The notes: generated by a model not told the origin, from the sequence alone. A DNA stretch of 64,000 nt from Bifidobacterium aesculapii (GCF_001417815.1 NZ_BCFK01000021.1:1-64000), one strand, 5' to 3'. Positions 1 to 9,400 are shown, counted from the first letter of the stretch. Made by a program: numbers and translations.

Positions 1-3
1 TCG

Positions 4-29
4 TTATCTCAGTTACGTGACTGAGATAA
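4..29. repeat. 26-bp near-perfect palindrome at window edge
   Basis: Arms TTATCTCAGT (4-13) and ACTGAGATAA (20-29) are perfect reverse complements around a 6-nt centre. It could be the terminator of a gene lying to the left, an operator, or the end of a lost mobile element. The window starts too close to decide. Confidence 0.5.
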
Positions 30-97
30 GAGACAGGCACAAGCTCATTTGCAATGATGGTTGTCTGTATGGCTTATTTGTGGAGGTGATGGTGACG

Positions 98-253
98 TCA
101 TGGCGCGCTCGGCCTGAATGGCATGGACAGTGAAAGCGTGGTCGTGTCGGAATTGTCTGGATCATAGGTGAATGTGTGTCTGCCGGTCGGTTCCTCGCGC
201 AGCACGCCGATGTGGCGTCCATTGAGCAGAACGTCAAGCGCTTTGATCTTCAT
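98..253 (-). pseudogene. HipA N-terminal domain remnant
   Basis: A 51-codon minus-strand frame starts MKIKALDVLLNGRHIGVL and continues with a Thr-phe-Tyr-Asp-Pro stretch and a Leu-Ser-Leu-Ser-Met-Pro stretch. This is the pattern of the N-terminal couple domain of HipA Ser/Thr kinase toxins (L.V.LNGR..G.L, F.YDP, LSLS.P). Full HipA proteins are about 400 residues; here the frame stops straight after this domain, so the kinase part is gone. Just upstream on the same strand (about 254-400) an open frame reads KMEEQLQTLAGFPTDTYFAAL and runs past the HipA start, as a partner antitoxin C-terminus might, but no helix-turn-helix is left. I infer a decayed hipBA-type toxin-antitoxin locus. Confidence 0.55.
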
Positions 254-489
254 GGTCGGTTCCGTTTCCTGTGGTCGTGGTCGTTGTTGCCGGCGTGGCG
301 TTCGTCAGTTTCCGCAAGGCGGCGAAATAGGTGTCCGTCGGGAAGCCTGCGAGAGTTTGCAGCTGTTCCTCCATTTTGGATATCTCATCGGAAGACGGAG
401 ATGGGACGTGTGCCGTGGGATGAAGCGCGTTTCGCCTGTCTGGCGCATCGGTTGGATGCGCTTCATGTGTGGTGGCGTGGTGTCGCCGA

Positions 490-816
490 CGTTGAATCCG
501 GGGATGTGAACTTCTTCCACAACGATTTCGACGAGCGGCTCGGCAAGGCCCTGTTCTCCGGGCATCCGTCGCGCATCGACGACGTGAGCACGCCGGATGT
601 CACCAGTGCCGGCGACCTGCCGAAACGATGGGTCATCGGCGGCAACGGCGTCAGAAGCCTGATCAAAGGTGGGCGTACCAGCAGGGAGCCGGACAACGAT
701 CGCATCGCCTACCGGCTCGCCGGGCTGTCGGCATCGACCACATCGAATACCGCATCGACCGTGCGCAGGTGTTCGCGATCGCGTGTACCGCAGTGCGCGG
801 CATCTGCAAAACGTGA
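490..816 (+). pseudogene. HipA-like kinase remnant, frameshifted and truncated
   Basis: The plus strand encodes DVNFFHNDFDERLGKALF at 503-556, then a Ser-Thr-Pro-Asp-Val-Thr-Ser segment, LPKRWVIGGNGVRSLIKGG (about 616-672), and EPDNDRIAYRLAGL. The frame then shifts near 728-735 and continues as GIDHIEYRIDRAQVFAIAC to a stop at 814-816. This order (D.NFF.N.F...G..LF, then L.KRW.I.NG.R.LIKGG, then EP.N..IA..L..LGI.H..Y) is what I recognise from HipA-like kinase-fold proteins found near toxin-antitoxin loci. The N-terminal part and everything after the short C-terminal piece are missing, so this is a dead gene. The family assignment is from memory of the motif pattern. Confidence 0.5.
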
Positions 817-890
817 ATCCGACATGCCGAATCAGTGTGTAAAACGTGAATCAAATATGCCAAAGCAGGGTGAAAAACGTGAATCGGCAT
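808..890. repeat. 33-bp tandem repeat, three units
   Basis: AAAACGTGAATC begins at 808, 841 and 874, an exact 33-bp period. The intervening part is also partly shared (a ACATGCC/ATATGCC-like piece follows each core). Two more units occur at 3147 and 3180 with the same period. The first unit overlaps the stop of the HipA-like remnant. Function unknown; iteron-like or a remnant of a mobile intergenic element. Confidence 0.75.
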
Positions 891-990
891 GCACTATATG
901 TCGATATATGCGCTCGCATGGCTTGACCCGGCCAAAGCCTGAGGCCGTATGGGCCGTCGTAAGGTGGAACTGCTCCGGCAAGCGCGGCCG

Positions 991-1290
991 CTTGTGTGGA
1001 GCAGTGATGCTCCACACAAGGAGTTGGGAAATGTGTGTGGAGCGCCGGTGTTCCACACATCGATTTCGAGCCGGTGTTCGCGGCTTGTGTGGAGCGATAT
1101 TGCTCCACACTCGTGCCGGAATCCCCATATGCGTCTTGTGTGGAGAGGCCGCTCTCCACACTTTCGTTCCTCGTCTTCCATGCGCATTGTGTGGAGCAAT
1201 AACGCTCCACACAACCCTCAGTGAATCCCTCGCGAGTCTCGTGTGGAGCATCTCTGCTCCACACTCCAAAACCCGACCCTCATGTGGAGC
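991..1290. repeat. Array of six regularly spaced hairpins
   Basis: Six inverted repeats with arms GTGTGGAGC / GCTCCACAC lie at 991-1020, 1034-1059, 1087-1110, 1138-1161, 1187-1214 and 1241-1264. A half copy follows at about 1282-1290. Loops are 4-6 nt and all different. From the second hairpin on, the centre-to-centre distance is 51-52 bp. The first has 13-bp perfect arms. The fourth carries GAGA/TCTC in place of GAGC/GCTC, so both arms changed together and pairing is kept. Spacers are unrelated in sequence. No coding potential is convincing. The variable loops and lack of cas genes argue against CRISPR. Confidence 0.8.
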
Positions 1291-1375
1291 GCTGAATCGC
1301 AGCTGAACGGGCGCTTGACGGCATGGTACAGGATAGGCGAGTCTGTCTCCGCATGGTGAGACATTCTGGGATTTG
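1282..1375 (+). repeat. Duplicated promoter-like segment, copy 1
   Basis: This stretch matches 3264-3359 over its whole length. Both have a half hairpin arm, then GAATCGC[A/G]GCTGAACG, GACGGCATGGTACAG or GAACGGCATGGTACAG, then CTCCGCATGGTGAGACA and an A/G-rich TTTG end. Both copies keep CTGAAC about 18 bp before TACAG(G/T), which fits a weak sigma-70-type promoter. Copy 1 no longer leads into an intact gene; copy 2 leads into the fatty-acid synthase. Confidence 0.55.
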
Positions 1376-1535
1376 CCCGGTTCCAGTCGCACGGCGGCTG
1401 GGGGGAGCATCCCCTCTGTGCGCGCCGCCGCCGGAAACGCCGCCGACAGGTCGGCGCGCGATGCCGTTCCGTCGCGGCATCGACGCGTCAGGCGGAGAGG
1501 GCGCCATGACGCCGCATAGCGATATCGCGATGTAG
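1376..1535 (+). pseudogene. Decayed InlB-type (Listeria-Bacteroides) repeat domain fragment
   Basis: From 1380 the DNA (GGTTCCAGTCGCACGGCGG and onward through the GCCGCCGCCGG at about 1426-1436) closely follows 14968-15022, which encodes RFQSHGGWGSVPSIHAAAG in the SGNH gene of this window. Weaker similarity resumes at about 1458-1535, where the translated MPFRRGID and AMTPHSDIAM pieces line up with the LPRSGMT and TMPARSVMLYA parts of the same domain. Frames are broken and the middle is deleted. It is a degenerate paralogous fragment without the hydrolase part. Confidence 0.5.
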
Positions 1536-1575
1536 GCACGAACGGGGACCATCGAATTGTGAGGGGCGGCATCGA

Positions 1576-1632
1576 GTTATGGGGGTCATTCCTGCAACAA
1601 ACGACGACTTTGACCCCTACGGCTGGGCTGGA
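1576..1632. repeat. 57-bp direct repeat, copy 1 (left of ATPase gene)
   Basis: Matches 2971-3027 at 52 of 57 positions by eye, in the same orientation. It begins GTTATGGGGGTCATTC and ends TGGGCTGGA. The copy lies 26 bp beyond the stop codon of the DUF4143 ATPase gene. Confidence 0.8.
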
Positions 1633-1658
1633 GTGGTTCCGAACCGTCTCTAGCCAGA

Positions 1659-2906
1659 TCATGGTTCGAGATCGCCGTCTTCGGCCAGAAACTCCATCAG
1701 GTTCAGATGGCGTACGCCATCGCGCTGCTCGGGCAGCGGATCGAGCGTGAACAAGTATCGTGGATAATTGTCGCGGATATACCGGAACGGACGGTATTCG
1801 CGTTCCTCCACGTTGGGGTCGGCGATGGTCTGCGAAACCTGAATGTACCAGTACGTGTTGTTCTTGCGGGCGATGAAGTCGCATTCGAGCTTGCCGATGC
1901 TGCCGACGCTCACAGCGTAGCCTTTCGCGCGCAAGTGCTTGTAGAGAATGTTCTCCAGCGCTGGCCCGTAGCTGATTTGGGCGTTGGTGTTGCGTGCGGT
2001 GTAGATGCCGGTGTCGGCGAGGTAGAACTTGTCGCCGCCGCGCAGCATCCGACGCGACTTGAGATCGAACCGGGGGCATCGGTACATGATCTTCGCGTCC
2101 TCCAGCAGACGGATGTACTTTGACAGCGTTTCGCGTTTGGTGTGGATGTTCTCGGCGTGGAGCAGGTATTTGCCGATGTTGCTGATGTTGGTGGGGGCAG
2201 CGTAGTTATTGATGAAATACGATTGCACGCGGTCGAACAGCGCCACGTCCTTCACTTTGCGGCGGGTGCGTATGTCTTTGTCGAAGATCTGGGACACCAC
2301 GTCGCGGATGTAAAGGTCTCGGGCGCGAACGTCGGGAATGCTCAGTGAGCGGGGGAATCCTCCATAGGTCAGATAGTCGCGGAACAGCATGGGGACGTTG
2401 TCGGCAGGCAAGCCGAAGAACCCTCGCATTCCCAGATACTCGGCGAAGGAGAGCGTGAACATCTCCACTTCGATATACCGTCCCGTCAGTTTGGTCGCCA
2501 GATCGCCGGACAGCAGATAGGAGTTGGAGCCGGTCAGGAAGATCGACGTGCCGCCGTCTTCTCGTATGGCGTTGATCAGGGGTTCGAAATCCTTGACGTT
2601 CTGCACCTCGTCGATGAGTAGATAGCGTAGGCCTGACTGTGGTTTCGACGTCTTGATAGCGGCTTCCAGCTGGTCTGGGGTGGTGACGTTGCGGTATTCG
2701 CTCCGATCGAGGTTGAGGTAGATGATGTTCCCGTCGGGCACGCCGCGCTCACGGAGCTCGTCCATGACCGACAACAACAGACATGATTTGCCGCAGCGAC
2801 GGATGCCGGTCACCACTTTGATGAGGTCGTCCGCGTCGTAGAAGGGGCGCAACTGGTCGAGGTAATGCTCTCGTCGGTATGGTTCGGACGCGTTGGATGA
2901 GTTCAT
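1659..2906 (-). CDS. AAA-family ATPase with DUF4143 domain
   Basis: A 415-residue protein of the common prokaryotic ATPase/DUF4143 family. The P-loop is VVTGIRRCGKSCLLL near residue 37 and the Walker B is LLIDEVQN near residue 97; a sensor-like LTGSNSYLLS follows. The C-terminal half is the DUF4143 part, with the nuclease-like GKLECDFIA and YWYIQVSQT segments (an E/D.D...Q pattern like PD-(D/E)XK folds). Start chosen at 2906 because AAGGAG lies 7 nt upstream; an ATG at 2924 has no such site. The role of this family is not settled; members are often found near toxin-antitoxin or mobile DNA. Here it is tightly bracketed by 57-bp direct repeats and sits between duplicated intergenic elements, which suggests it moved in as a cassette. 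Confidence 0.9.
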   Translation of the reverse strand: MNSSNASEPYRREHYLDQLRPFYDADDLIKVVTGIRRCGKSCLLLSVMDELRERGVPDGNIIYLNLDRSEYRNVTTPDQLEAAIKTSKPQSGLRYLLIDEVQNVKDFEPLINAIREDGGTSIFLTGSNSYLLSGDLATKLTGRYIEVEMFTLSFAEYLGMRGFFGLPADNVPMLFRDYLTYGGFPRSLSIPDVRARDLYIRDVVSQIFDKDIRTRRKVKDVALFDRVQSYFINNYAAPTNISNIGKYLLHAENIHTKRETLSKYIRLLEDAKIMYRCPRFDLKSRRMLRGGDKFYLADTGIYTARNTNAQISYGPALENILYKHLRAKGYAVSVGSIGKLECDFIARKNNTYWYIQVSQTIADPNVEEREYRPFRYIRDNYPRYLFTLDPLPEQRDGVRHLNLMEFLAEDGDLEP

Positions 2907-2970
2907 GCGTGCTCCTTGGTTCATGGCGTTTCTTTGCGTGACAATAGGTGCATCGAGGCGAAAATGACAG

Positions 2971-3027
2971 GTTATGGGGGTCATTCTTGCAAAAAATGAC
3001 GACTTTGCCCCCTACGACTGGGCTGGA
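2971..3027. repeat. 57-bp direct repeat, copy 2 (right of ATPase gene)
   Basis: Second copy of the repeat at 1576-1632, starting 64 bp upstream of the ATPase start codon. Inside it GTCATT and AATGAC form a short inverted repeat that is partly lost in the left copy, so this copy looks better preserved. Confidence 0.8.
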
Positions 3028-3083
3028 CGGTGTTGCGTGCGGCGGTTTCGCTGGGGGCTTTCCTCTCGGATCAGAGCGCGACG

Positions 3084-3157
3084 GTGTTCGTGTTCGTGTT
3101 CGTGTTCGCGACCGCGACCGTGTTCACTACAGTGCGCGGCGGCTGCAAGCCGTGAAT
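3084..3157 (+). pseudogene. HipA-like C-terminal scrap with hexanucleotide repeat
   Basis: Four perfect tandem copies of GTGTTC occupy 3084-3107. The following TTCGCGACCGCGACCGTG and CAGTGCGCGGCGGCTGCAAG pieces parallel 772-809 in the left HipA-like remnant (translated VFAIACTAVRGICKT there, VFATATVFTTVRGGCKP here, both ending at a TGA inside the 33-bp repeat core). It is a second copy of that gene tail, now without the rest of the gene. Confidence 0.45.
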
Positions 3158-3212
3158 CGAACATGCCGAATGGGTGTGTAAAACGTGAATCTGAGTGCGC
3201 AAATGGCGTGCT
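3147..3212. repeat. 33-bp tandem repeat, second locus (two units)
   Basis: Cores AAGCCGTGAATC at 3147 and AAAACGTGAATC at 3180, again exactly 33 bp apart, with ACATGCCGAAT and a GTGTGTA piece shared with the array at 808-890. Confidence 0.7.
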
Positions 3213-3221
3213 TCACCGTTA

Positions 3222-3247
3222 TGTGCGGAGCAGTGGTGCTCCACACA
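3222..3247. repeat. Isolated hairpin of the 991-1290 family
   Basis: Arms TGTGCGGAGCA and TGCTCCACACA around GTGG, with one mismatch. It matches the first hairpin of the left array, including its GTGA-like loop, and stands in the same order relative to the 33-bp repeats and the promoter-like segment. Confidence 0.7.
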
Positions 3248-3263
3248 AGGGGCTGAGCGATGC

Positions 3264-3359
3264 TGTGTAGAGCGCCGAATCGCGGCTGAACGAATGCTGA
3301 ACGGCATGGTACAGTGACACGTGGGACTACCTCCGCATGGTGAGACACTATGAAGTTTG
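3264..3359 (+). promoter_or_regulatory. Probable promoter/leader of the fatty-acid synthase, duplicated segment copy 2
   Basis: Candidate -35 CTGAAC (3286-3291) and -10 TACAGT (3310-3315), 18 bp apart, both kept in copy 1 at 1282-1375. The segment ends next to the fatty-acid synthase leader. The promoter call rests only on sequence likeness and on conservation between the two copies. Confidence 0.4.
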
Positions 3360-3377
3360 TCTGTCTCGCATTCGTGC

Positions 3378-3389
3378 GGGGGGGGGGGG
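3378..3389. repeat. Run of 12 G in the fatty-acid synthase leader
   Basis: Twelve consecutive G lie 70 bp upstream of the ATG at 3459. GATCCCCCGC at 3402-3411 can pair with the tract to form a strong stem. An upstream ATG at 3350, preceded by GGTGAG, reads through the tract and meets a stop at 3392 in this sequence. With 11 or 14 G it would be in frame with the synthase. Such tracts are typical slippage sites; the exact length may also be hard to sequence. Confidence 0.7.
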
Positions 3390-3458
3390 TCTAAGTGCAA
3401 AGATCCCCCGCGAGCTGTTGGGAACGGGGAGAAGAAGTCCAACAGAAGAAAAAGAACA

Positions 3459-6400
3459 ATGCTGCAAATGCCGTACGAAAAGCAACATGTCGCAAGCCCT
3501 ACGCTGATGAAGCGTCTGCGGAACACCCGTGAGGAGGATTACGATCGCATCAGGTACGCGCTGATGTTTGCCGGTCAAGGAGGATCGGCATGGAAATCCG
3601 CACTCCGGGAGGCCTGTGCGGATACGACCGTCGCGGCCTTCGTCGAGGGGCTGGAATCGGATGCGCGCCGGGTACTGTCGCCCATCGCCGCCGAACTGCT
3701 GTCAAGCGCGCCGGATCAGGGCATCGCCTCCGACCTCGATCCCGCGGTCAGTGTGCCCGGTATCGTCCGCGCACAAGCCGCGCTCCTCGTCTACTTCGAC
3801 ACCGCCACCGAGCCGTTGTTCGCCGATCATCGGCCGGATGCGATCATCGGTCATTCACAGGGTGTGATCGCCGCCCGGCTGGCCGAGGCATACCTCGACC
3901 ATGATCAGGACCGTGCCGCCCGCTACTATGCGCTCGCGCGCATCATCGGCGCCGCCGCCTCCCTGCGCGTGCGCGCGCTCGGCATCGTCTCCACAGGCGA
4001 GCGCACCCCCATGCTCTCCGTCACCGGTCCGCGCGTCCAGGAGAGCATGGACCTCGCCGCGCGGATACTCGGGCATGAGGCCGCACCGGCCGTCGTCAAC
4101 GCCTACGATCATGTGGTCTTCTCCGGCATGCCGGTCGAACTCGCGCGTCTGGCGGACGGCATCGCGCATGAGGCGGACCATGCGGCGGCGAACGCGAAAC
4201 GATTCGGCGGCACGCCCGTCACGCCGGTGACCGAATTCCTCGCCGTGGAAGCGCCGTTCCATTCCGCGCTCATGGCACCCGCCGTGGAGCAGGCCGTCGC
4301 ATGGGCGGTCCGTTGCGGATTCGACGAGAACGAGTCGCGCTCCATCGCCGAGCACGTGCTCACCAAGACCGAGCGGTGGAACGAGCGCATCACGCACGCC
4401 CTCGACGAGGGCATCCGCTGGTTCGTGGACCTCGGCCCCGGCAGCGTGCTCGGCGACCTGACCGACAAGCTGCTGGCCGGTTCCGGAGCGGGCATCATCC
4501 CCACAGGCGGTACCAAGGCATGTGACGCCGTAGGTCTGCCCGACTATGACCGCAAGCCCAACGACGACTGGTCCGCGTATGCGCCGAAACTCATCACCCT
4601 GCCGGATGGCCGTACCGTGCTCGACACCGCGTTCACCCGTCTGACCGGACGCTCCGCCATCATGCTCGGCGGCATGACGCCCACCACCGTGGACCCGGCG
4701 ATCGTGGCCGCGGCCGTCAACGCCGGCCACTGGGCGGAACTCGCCGGAGGCGGTCAGGTCAGCAAGAAGATCTTCTTCGGCAACGTGACCCGAATGCACG
4801 ATATGCTCAAGCCCGGCATGGCCGCGCAGTTCAACACGATGCTGCTCAACCCCACGCTGTGGAAGCTGCACTTCGGCTCCCAGGACATAGCCGGCAAGGC
4901 CCGTCGCGCCGGCGCCCCGCTCGACGGCGTCACGTTGTCCGCCGGACTGCCTGAGCCGGACAAGGCGGGCGCACTGTTCGACAAACTGCACGCCGACGGC
5001 TTCGTCTACATATCTCTCAAGGTCGGTTCGGTCAACCAGATCCGTCAGGCCGTGGCCATCGCCAAGGACCACCCGGAGACGACGCTCATCCTGCAGGTGG
5101 AGGACGGCCGCGGCGGCGGCCACCACTCCTGGGAAAGCCTCGACCACATGCTGCTCGCCCAGTATGCGAGCATCCGCCGCATGCACAACCTCGTGCTTGC
5201 CGTCGGCGGAGGCTTCGGCACGCCCGGCAAGGCCGCGCGCTACATCACCGGCGCATGGTCCGCCCGCTACGGCCTGCGCCCCATGCCGGTGGACGCCGTG
5301 TTCGTCGGCACCGTGGCCATGACGTGCAAGGAGGCGCTCACCAACCCGGATGTCAAACGTGCGTTGGTGAAGGCGAACGGTACGCCTGAGCGTGAGCAGA
5401 ACGGCGATGATACCGCCGACGGTTGGATTCGCCGCAACACCGCACGCGGTGGCGTCGCCTCGGGCGTGAGCTCCCTGCACGCCGACCTGTACGAACTGGA
5501 CAACGCGGCCGCACGCTGCAACCGTCTGCTCGACGAGGTCGGCGCGGCGAAGGACGTCGAGAAGGAGGTCGAGGCGCGCCGCGAGGAGATCATCGCCGCG
5601 CTCGCCGCCACCGCCAAACCGTACTTCGGCGACGTGACGCATATGACCTATGCCGCATGGCTGCGCCGGTACGTGGAACTCGGCCACCCGTGGGCGGACG
5701 ATTCGTGGAGCGAACGTTTCGCGCGCATGGTCGAACGGTGCGAGCAGCGTTTCACCGCACGGGACCACGGCACGTTCACGCCGCTCATCGACGCCGCCGA
5801 GGCGGTCGACGATCCGTCCGCCGCCATCGAACAGCTGGAACGGGAGTATCCGCTCACCGCGGCCGCCACCGTGAGTGAAACCGACGCCGCATGGTTCGTG
5901 GCACTCTGCGCCGGCGAAGGCAAGCCGGTGCCGTTCGTGCCCGTCATCGACGGGCAGGTGGCGGGCTGGTGGGGACGTGACGCCATGTGGCAGTCGCAGG
6001 ATCCGCGCTACACCGCCGATCAGGTGCTCGCATTGCCCGGACCGGTCTCCGTGGCGCACGTCGATCATATGAACGAGCCCGTCGCCGACCTGCTCGGCCG
6101 TTTCGAGCAGGGGTGCGTGGACGAGCTCGTGGCGCATGGCGTTCAGCCGACGCCTGCGGTGGCCCGTCGCGCCGACGCCCGCACCGGCAGACCGGCGGCG
6201 AGCAAGGAACGGTTCATCCGTTCCTCGGCGCTCATCTCACGCCGTGAACACCTCACCCTCAACACGGGAGCCGACCACAGGGAACTGGACGGGCACATCA
6301 TCTACGAGGCCGTGCCCGACAAGCCGGACACGTGGCAGATCGTCACCCATCTGGACAACACGTATTGGGATTCGCACGACAAGACGGAAGGCGCCTACGC

Positions 6401-9400
6401 GGTGCGTGAGATCTCCGTGCCGCTGACGTTCCCGGACGGCGCGGCCGACGGCGCCTACCCGGTGGCCGACGACGTGCTGCTCGACGACGACCTGCTCAAA
6501 CAGCTCAAGGGCATGGCGGGTGTGGGAACGCGCGACATCTGCGGCAACCCCATCTACGATCTGCCGAAGGCGGTACAGTCCTCGCGCTCGCCGTTCGGCG
6601 AATTCCACATGCGGCTGCACCTCGACGCATTGCTCGGAGCCAAGCACCTCGCCGTCACGTCAGGCAGGCTCCCGGAGCCGCTCGACCCCGCTTCGGCCGT
6701 GCCGGACGCGCTCATGTGCATGCTGTGGCCGCTGCTCTACACCGGCGAATCCTCCGGCGTGACCGATGGCGTCTCCTGGCTGGAATCACTGCAAGCCACC
6801 ATCCATCTGAGCCATGAGATCAGGTTCCCGCAGGACGGCACCGTGGAGACGCTGATGGAGCGGTACCACGTCAAGGCCGAACGTGGCGAATCGCCGTGCC
6901 TTGATGCGGTGGGCTGGGCGGATCCGGCCATCGAATCGGTGAACGGACGCGTCATCGTCGCCCATATCGAACTGCGTCTGCATGACGACGCCGACCCGGC
7001 CGGAAGCGATGCGGGCGAGCCGGTGGCCGAACTCGTGGAACGGTTCATCATCCCCGCGCGCGTCTACTCGGACGACCCCGCGCCCATCGCCGAACCATAC
7101 GGCGGCGTACTGGCCGAGGAACACGAGAAGCCCGTCAAGACCGCGCGCCGTCTGCTGCGCCGCGTGCGCATCACCGCGCCGACCGACATGATGGCCTTCG
7201 AACAGGTCTCCGGCGACTACAATCCGCTGCACGTCTCGCGGGTCAGCTCGAAGATGTCCGGCTACGACGAGCCCATCGTCAACGGCATGTGGCTGTCCGC
7301 CGCCGCGCAGCAGGTCGTCTCGGCCCTCAACACGCTTGACGACACCCGCTACCGCATCCAGGGATGGACCTACTCCATGTTCGCCCCGGTGCCGCTCGGC
7401 GCCGCCGTCGACGTGACCGTGGAACGCGCCGGGCGTGCCTCGGACGGGCGCACCCTGCTCGACGTGCAGTGCAAGGTGGGCGACCTCACCGTGGCGCGCG
7501 CCCGCGCCATCGCCGTCGCTCCCGTGACCGCCTACGTGTTCCCCGGCCAAGGTTCCCAGCGCAAGGGCATGGGCCTGGCCGACCTCTCCCGTTCCGTCGC
7601 CGCACGCGAGGTGTGGGAGCGCGCCGACCGCCACACGCGTGCCAAGTACGGGTTCTCGATCCTGTCCATCGTGCGCGACAATCCCGCGTCCATCGTGGTG
7701 CGGGGCGTGGAATACAAGCACCCGGACGGCGTGCTGTTCCTCTCCCAGTTCACGCAGGTGGCGCTCACCGTGCTCGGATTCGCCCAGTTCGCCAAATTCG
7801 ACGCGGAAGGCGTGACGGACAAGTCCACCGCCTATATCGCCGGCCATTCGCTTGGCGAATACACGGCCCTCTCCGTGGTGGGCGGTGCGTTCCCGCTGGA
7901 AACCGTCATCGACATGGTCTACCAGCGCGGCAACACCATGTACGAGCTCGTGGACCGTGACGAGGATGGCCGTTCCGATTACGGCATGGGCGCGCTTCGC
8001 CCCATCCAGTTCGGCGTGGGCGACGATCAGGTCGACGCCTACGTGAACGAGGTCTCCGCCCGTTGCGGCGAGTTCCTGCAGATCGTCAACTACAACGTGC
8101 CCGGCTCGCAGTACGCGGTGGTCGGCACGCTGCGCGGCCTCAAGTTCCTCAAGGAGGACAGCGAGAAGCGCGCCGAGGAATACGGCGGCAAACCGTCGTA
8201 CATGCCGATTCCCGGCATCGACGTGCCTTTCCACTCCCGCAAGATGCGCCCCGGTGTGCCGAAGTACCGTGAACGGCTTGAGGAACTCATTCCGGAGACG
8301 GACGACCTTCGTGGCCTTACCGGGCACTACATCCCCAACCTCGTGGCGCGCCCGTTCGCATTGACCCGCGAATTCGCCGAGGCCATCCTCGAGGTCGCGC
8401 CTTCCGAAAAGGTCAGGGAGGCGCTCGCCACCGAGGAATCATGGCAGTGGTGGCAGGACCACCCCCAGCAGCTCTCGCGCATGCTGTTCATCGAACTGCT
8501 CGCCTGGCAGTTCGCCTCGCCGGTGCGGTGGATCGAAACGCAGCGCCTGCTGTTCACGCCCAAGTCTCGTGGCGGACTCGGCATCGACCGGTTCGTGGAG
8601 GTGGGTCTCGCGGCAGCGCCCGTGCTCGCCAACATGGCCGTCAAGACGCTGCGCGAACCCGAGTTCATGGACGCGCACGTGCAGGTGCTCAACGCGGAAC
8701 GTGATAGCGACCGCGCGCTCGGCAACGACACCGACCCAGCGCCCGGCGTGATGGAGTTCGACGCCGAGGACGCGGCGGAGACGGCCGAGACGGCCGAAAC
8801 CGCAGCGGTGAAGTCCGCCCCCGCGACCGCCGCCACGGTGAATGTCACGGCCACGGCCGAGGCGGCTCCGGCTCCGGCTCCGGCTCCGGCCGGCCCGGTC
8901 GCCGATCTGCCGTTCACCGCGGTGGACGCCGTCCAGACGCTGCTCGCCATGGAGAACAAGATCCGCCCCGACCAGATCGGCAAGGCGGACACGTTGGAGA
9001 CGCTCACCAACGGCGTCTCCTCCAAGCGCAACCAGCAGCTCGTGGACATCGCCTCCGAGATCGAAGTGCCTTCGCTGGAAGGCGCGGCGGAAGCCACGAT
9101 GGACAAGCTCTCCGGCATGGTGAAGGCCGCCGCCGGCGGCTACAAGCCGTTCGGCTCCGTAATCGACGACGCCGTGAAGACGCGCATGCACGAACTGTTC
9201 GGCAGGGCGCGCGTGGCGCAGTCCCACGTGGGCGAACGCCTTCAGGAACATTGGAACCTCGGTGCCGGATGGGCGCACTGGGTATTGGTCGAGCTGCTGC
9301 TCGGCACGCGTGAAGGCGCGTCCCTGCGCGGCGACGACCTGCTCACCCTGCCCACGGCTACGGTGGCCACCGCCGCCGAAGCCGACCAGCTCATCGACGC

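Noticed and set aside
991-1290. CRISPR array
   Set aside because: Only the arms of the repeats are conserved; loops inside them vary, spacers are 13-27 bp, and no cas genes are near.
1-1658. Intact insertion sequence or transposase
   Set aside because: Inverted repeats exist but no transposase motif (DDE or similar) was found in any frame.
832-2079. Long minus-strand reading frame through the hairpin array
   Set aside because: Its translation is made of repeated VWSxIAPH-type words produced by the hairpins and then runs antisense-frame into the ATPase gene; no start signal or domain.
3357-3458. TTG 3357 as start of the fatty-acid synthase
   Set aside because: It has no ribosome site, and the added residues are Gly/Ser/Lys/Arg from the G tract; ATG 3459 is the simpler choice, though not proven.
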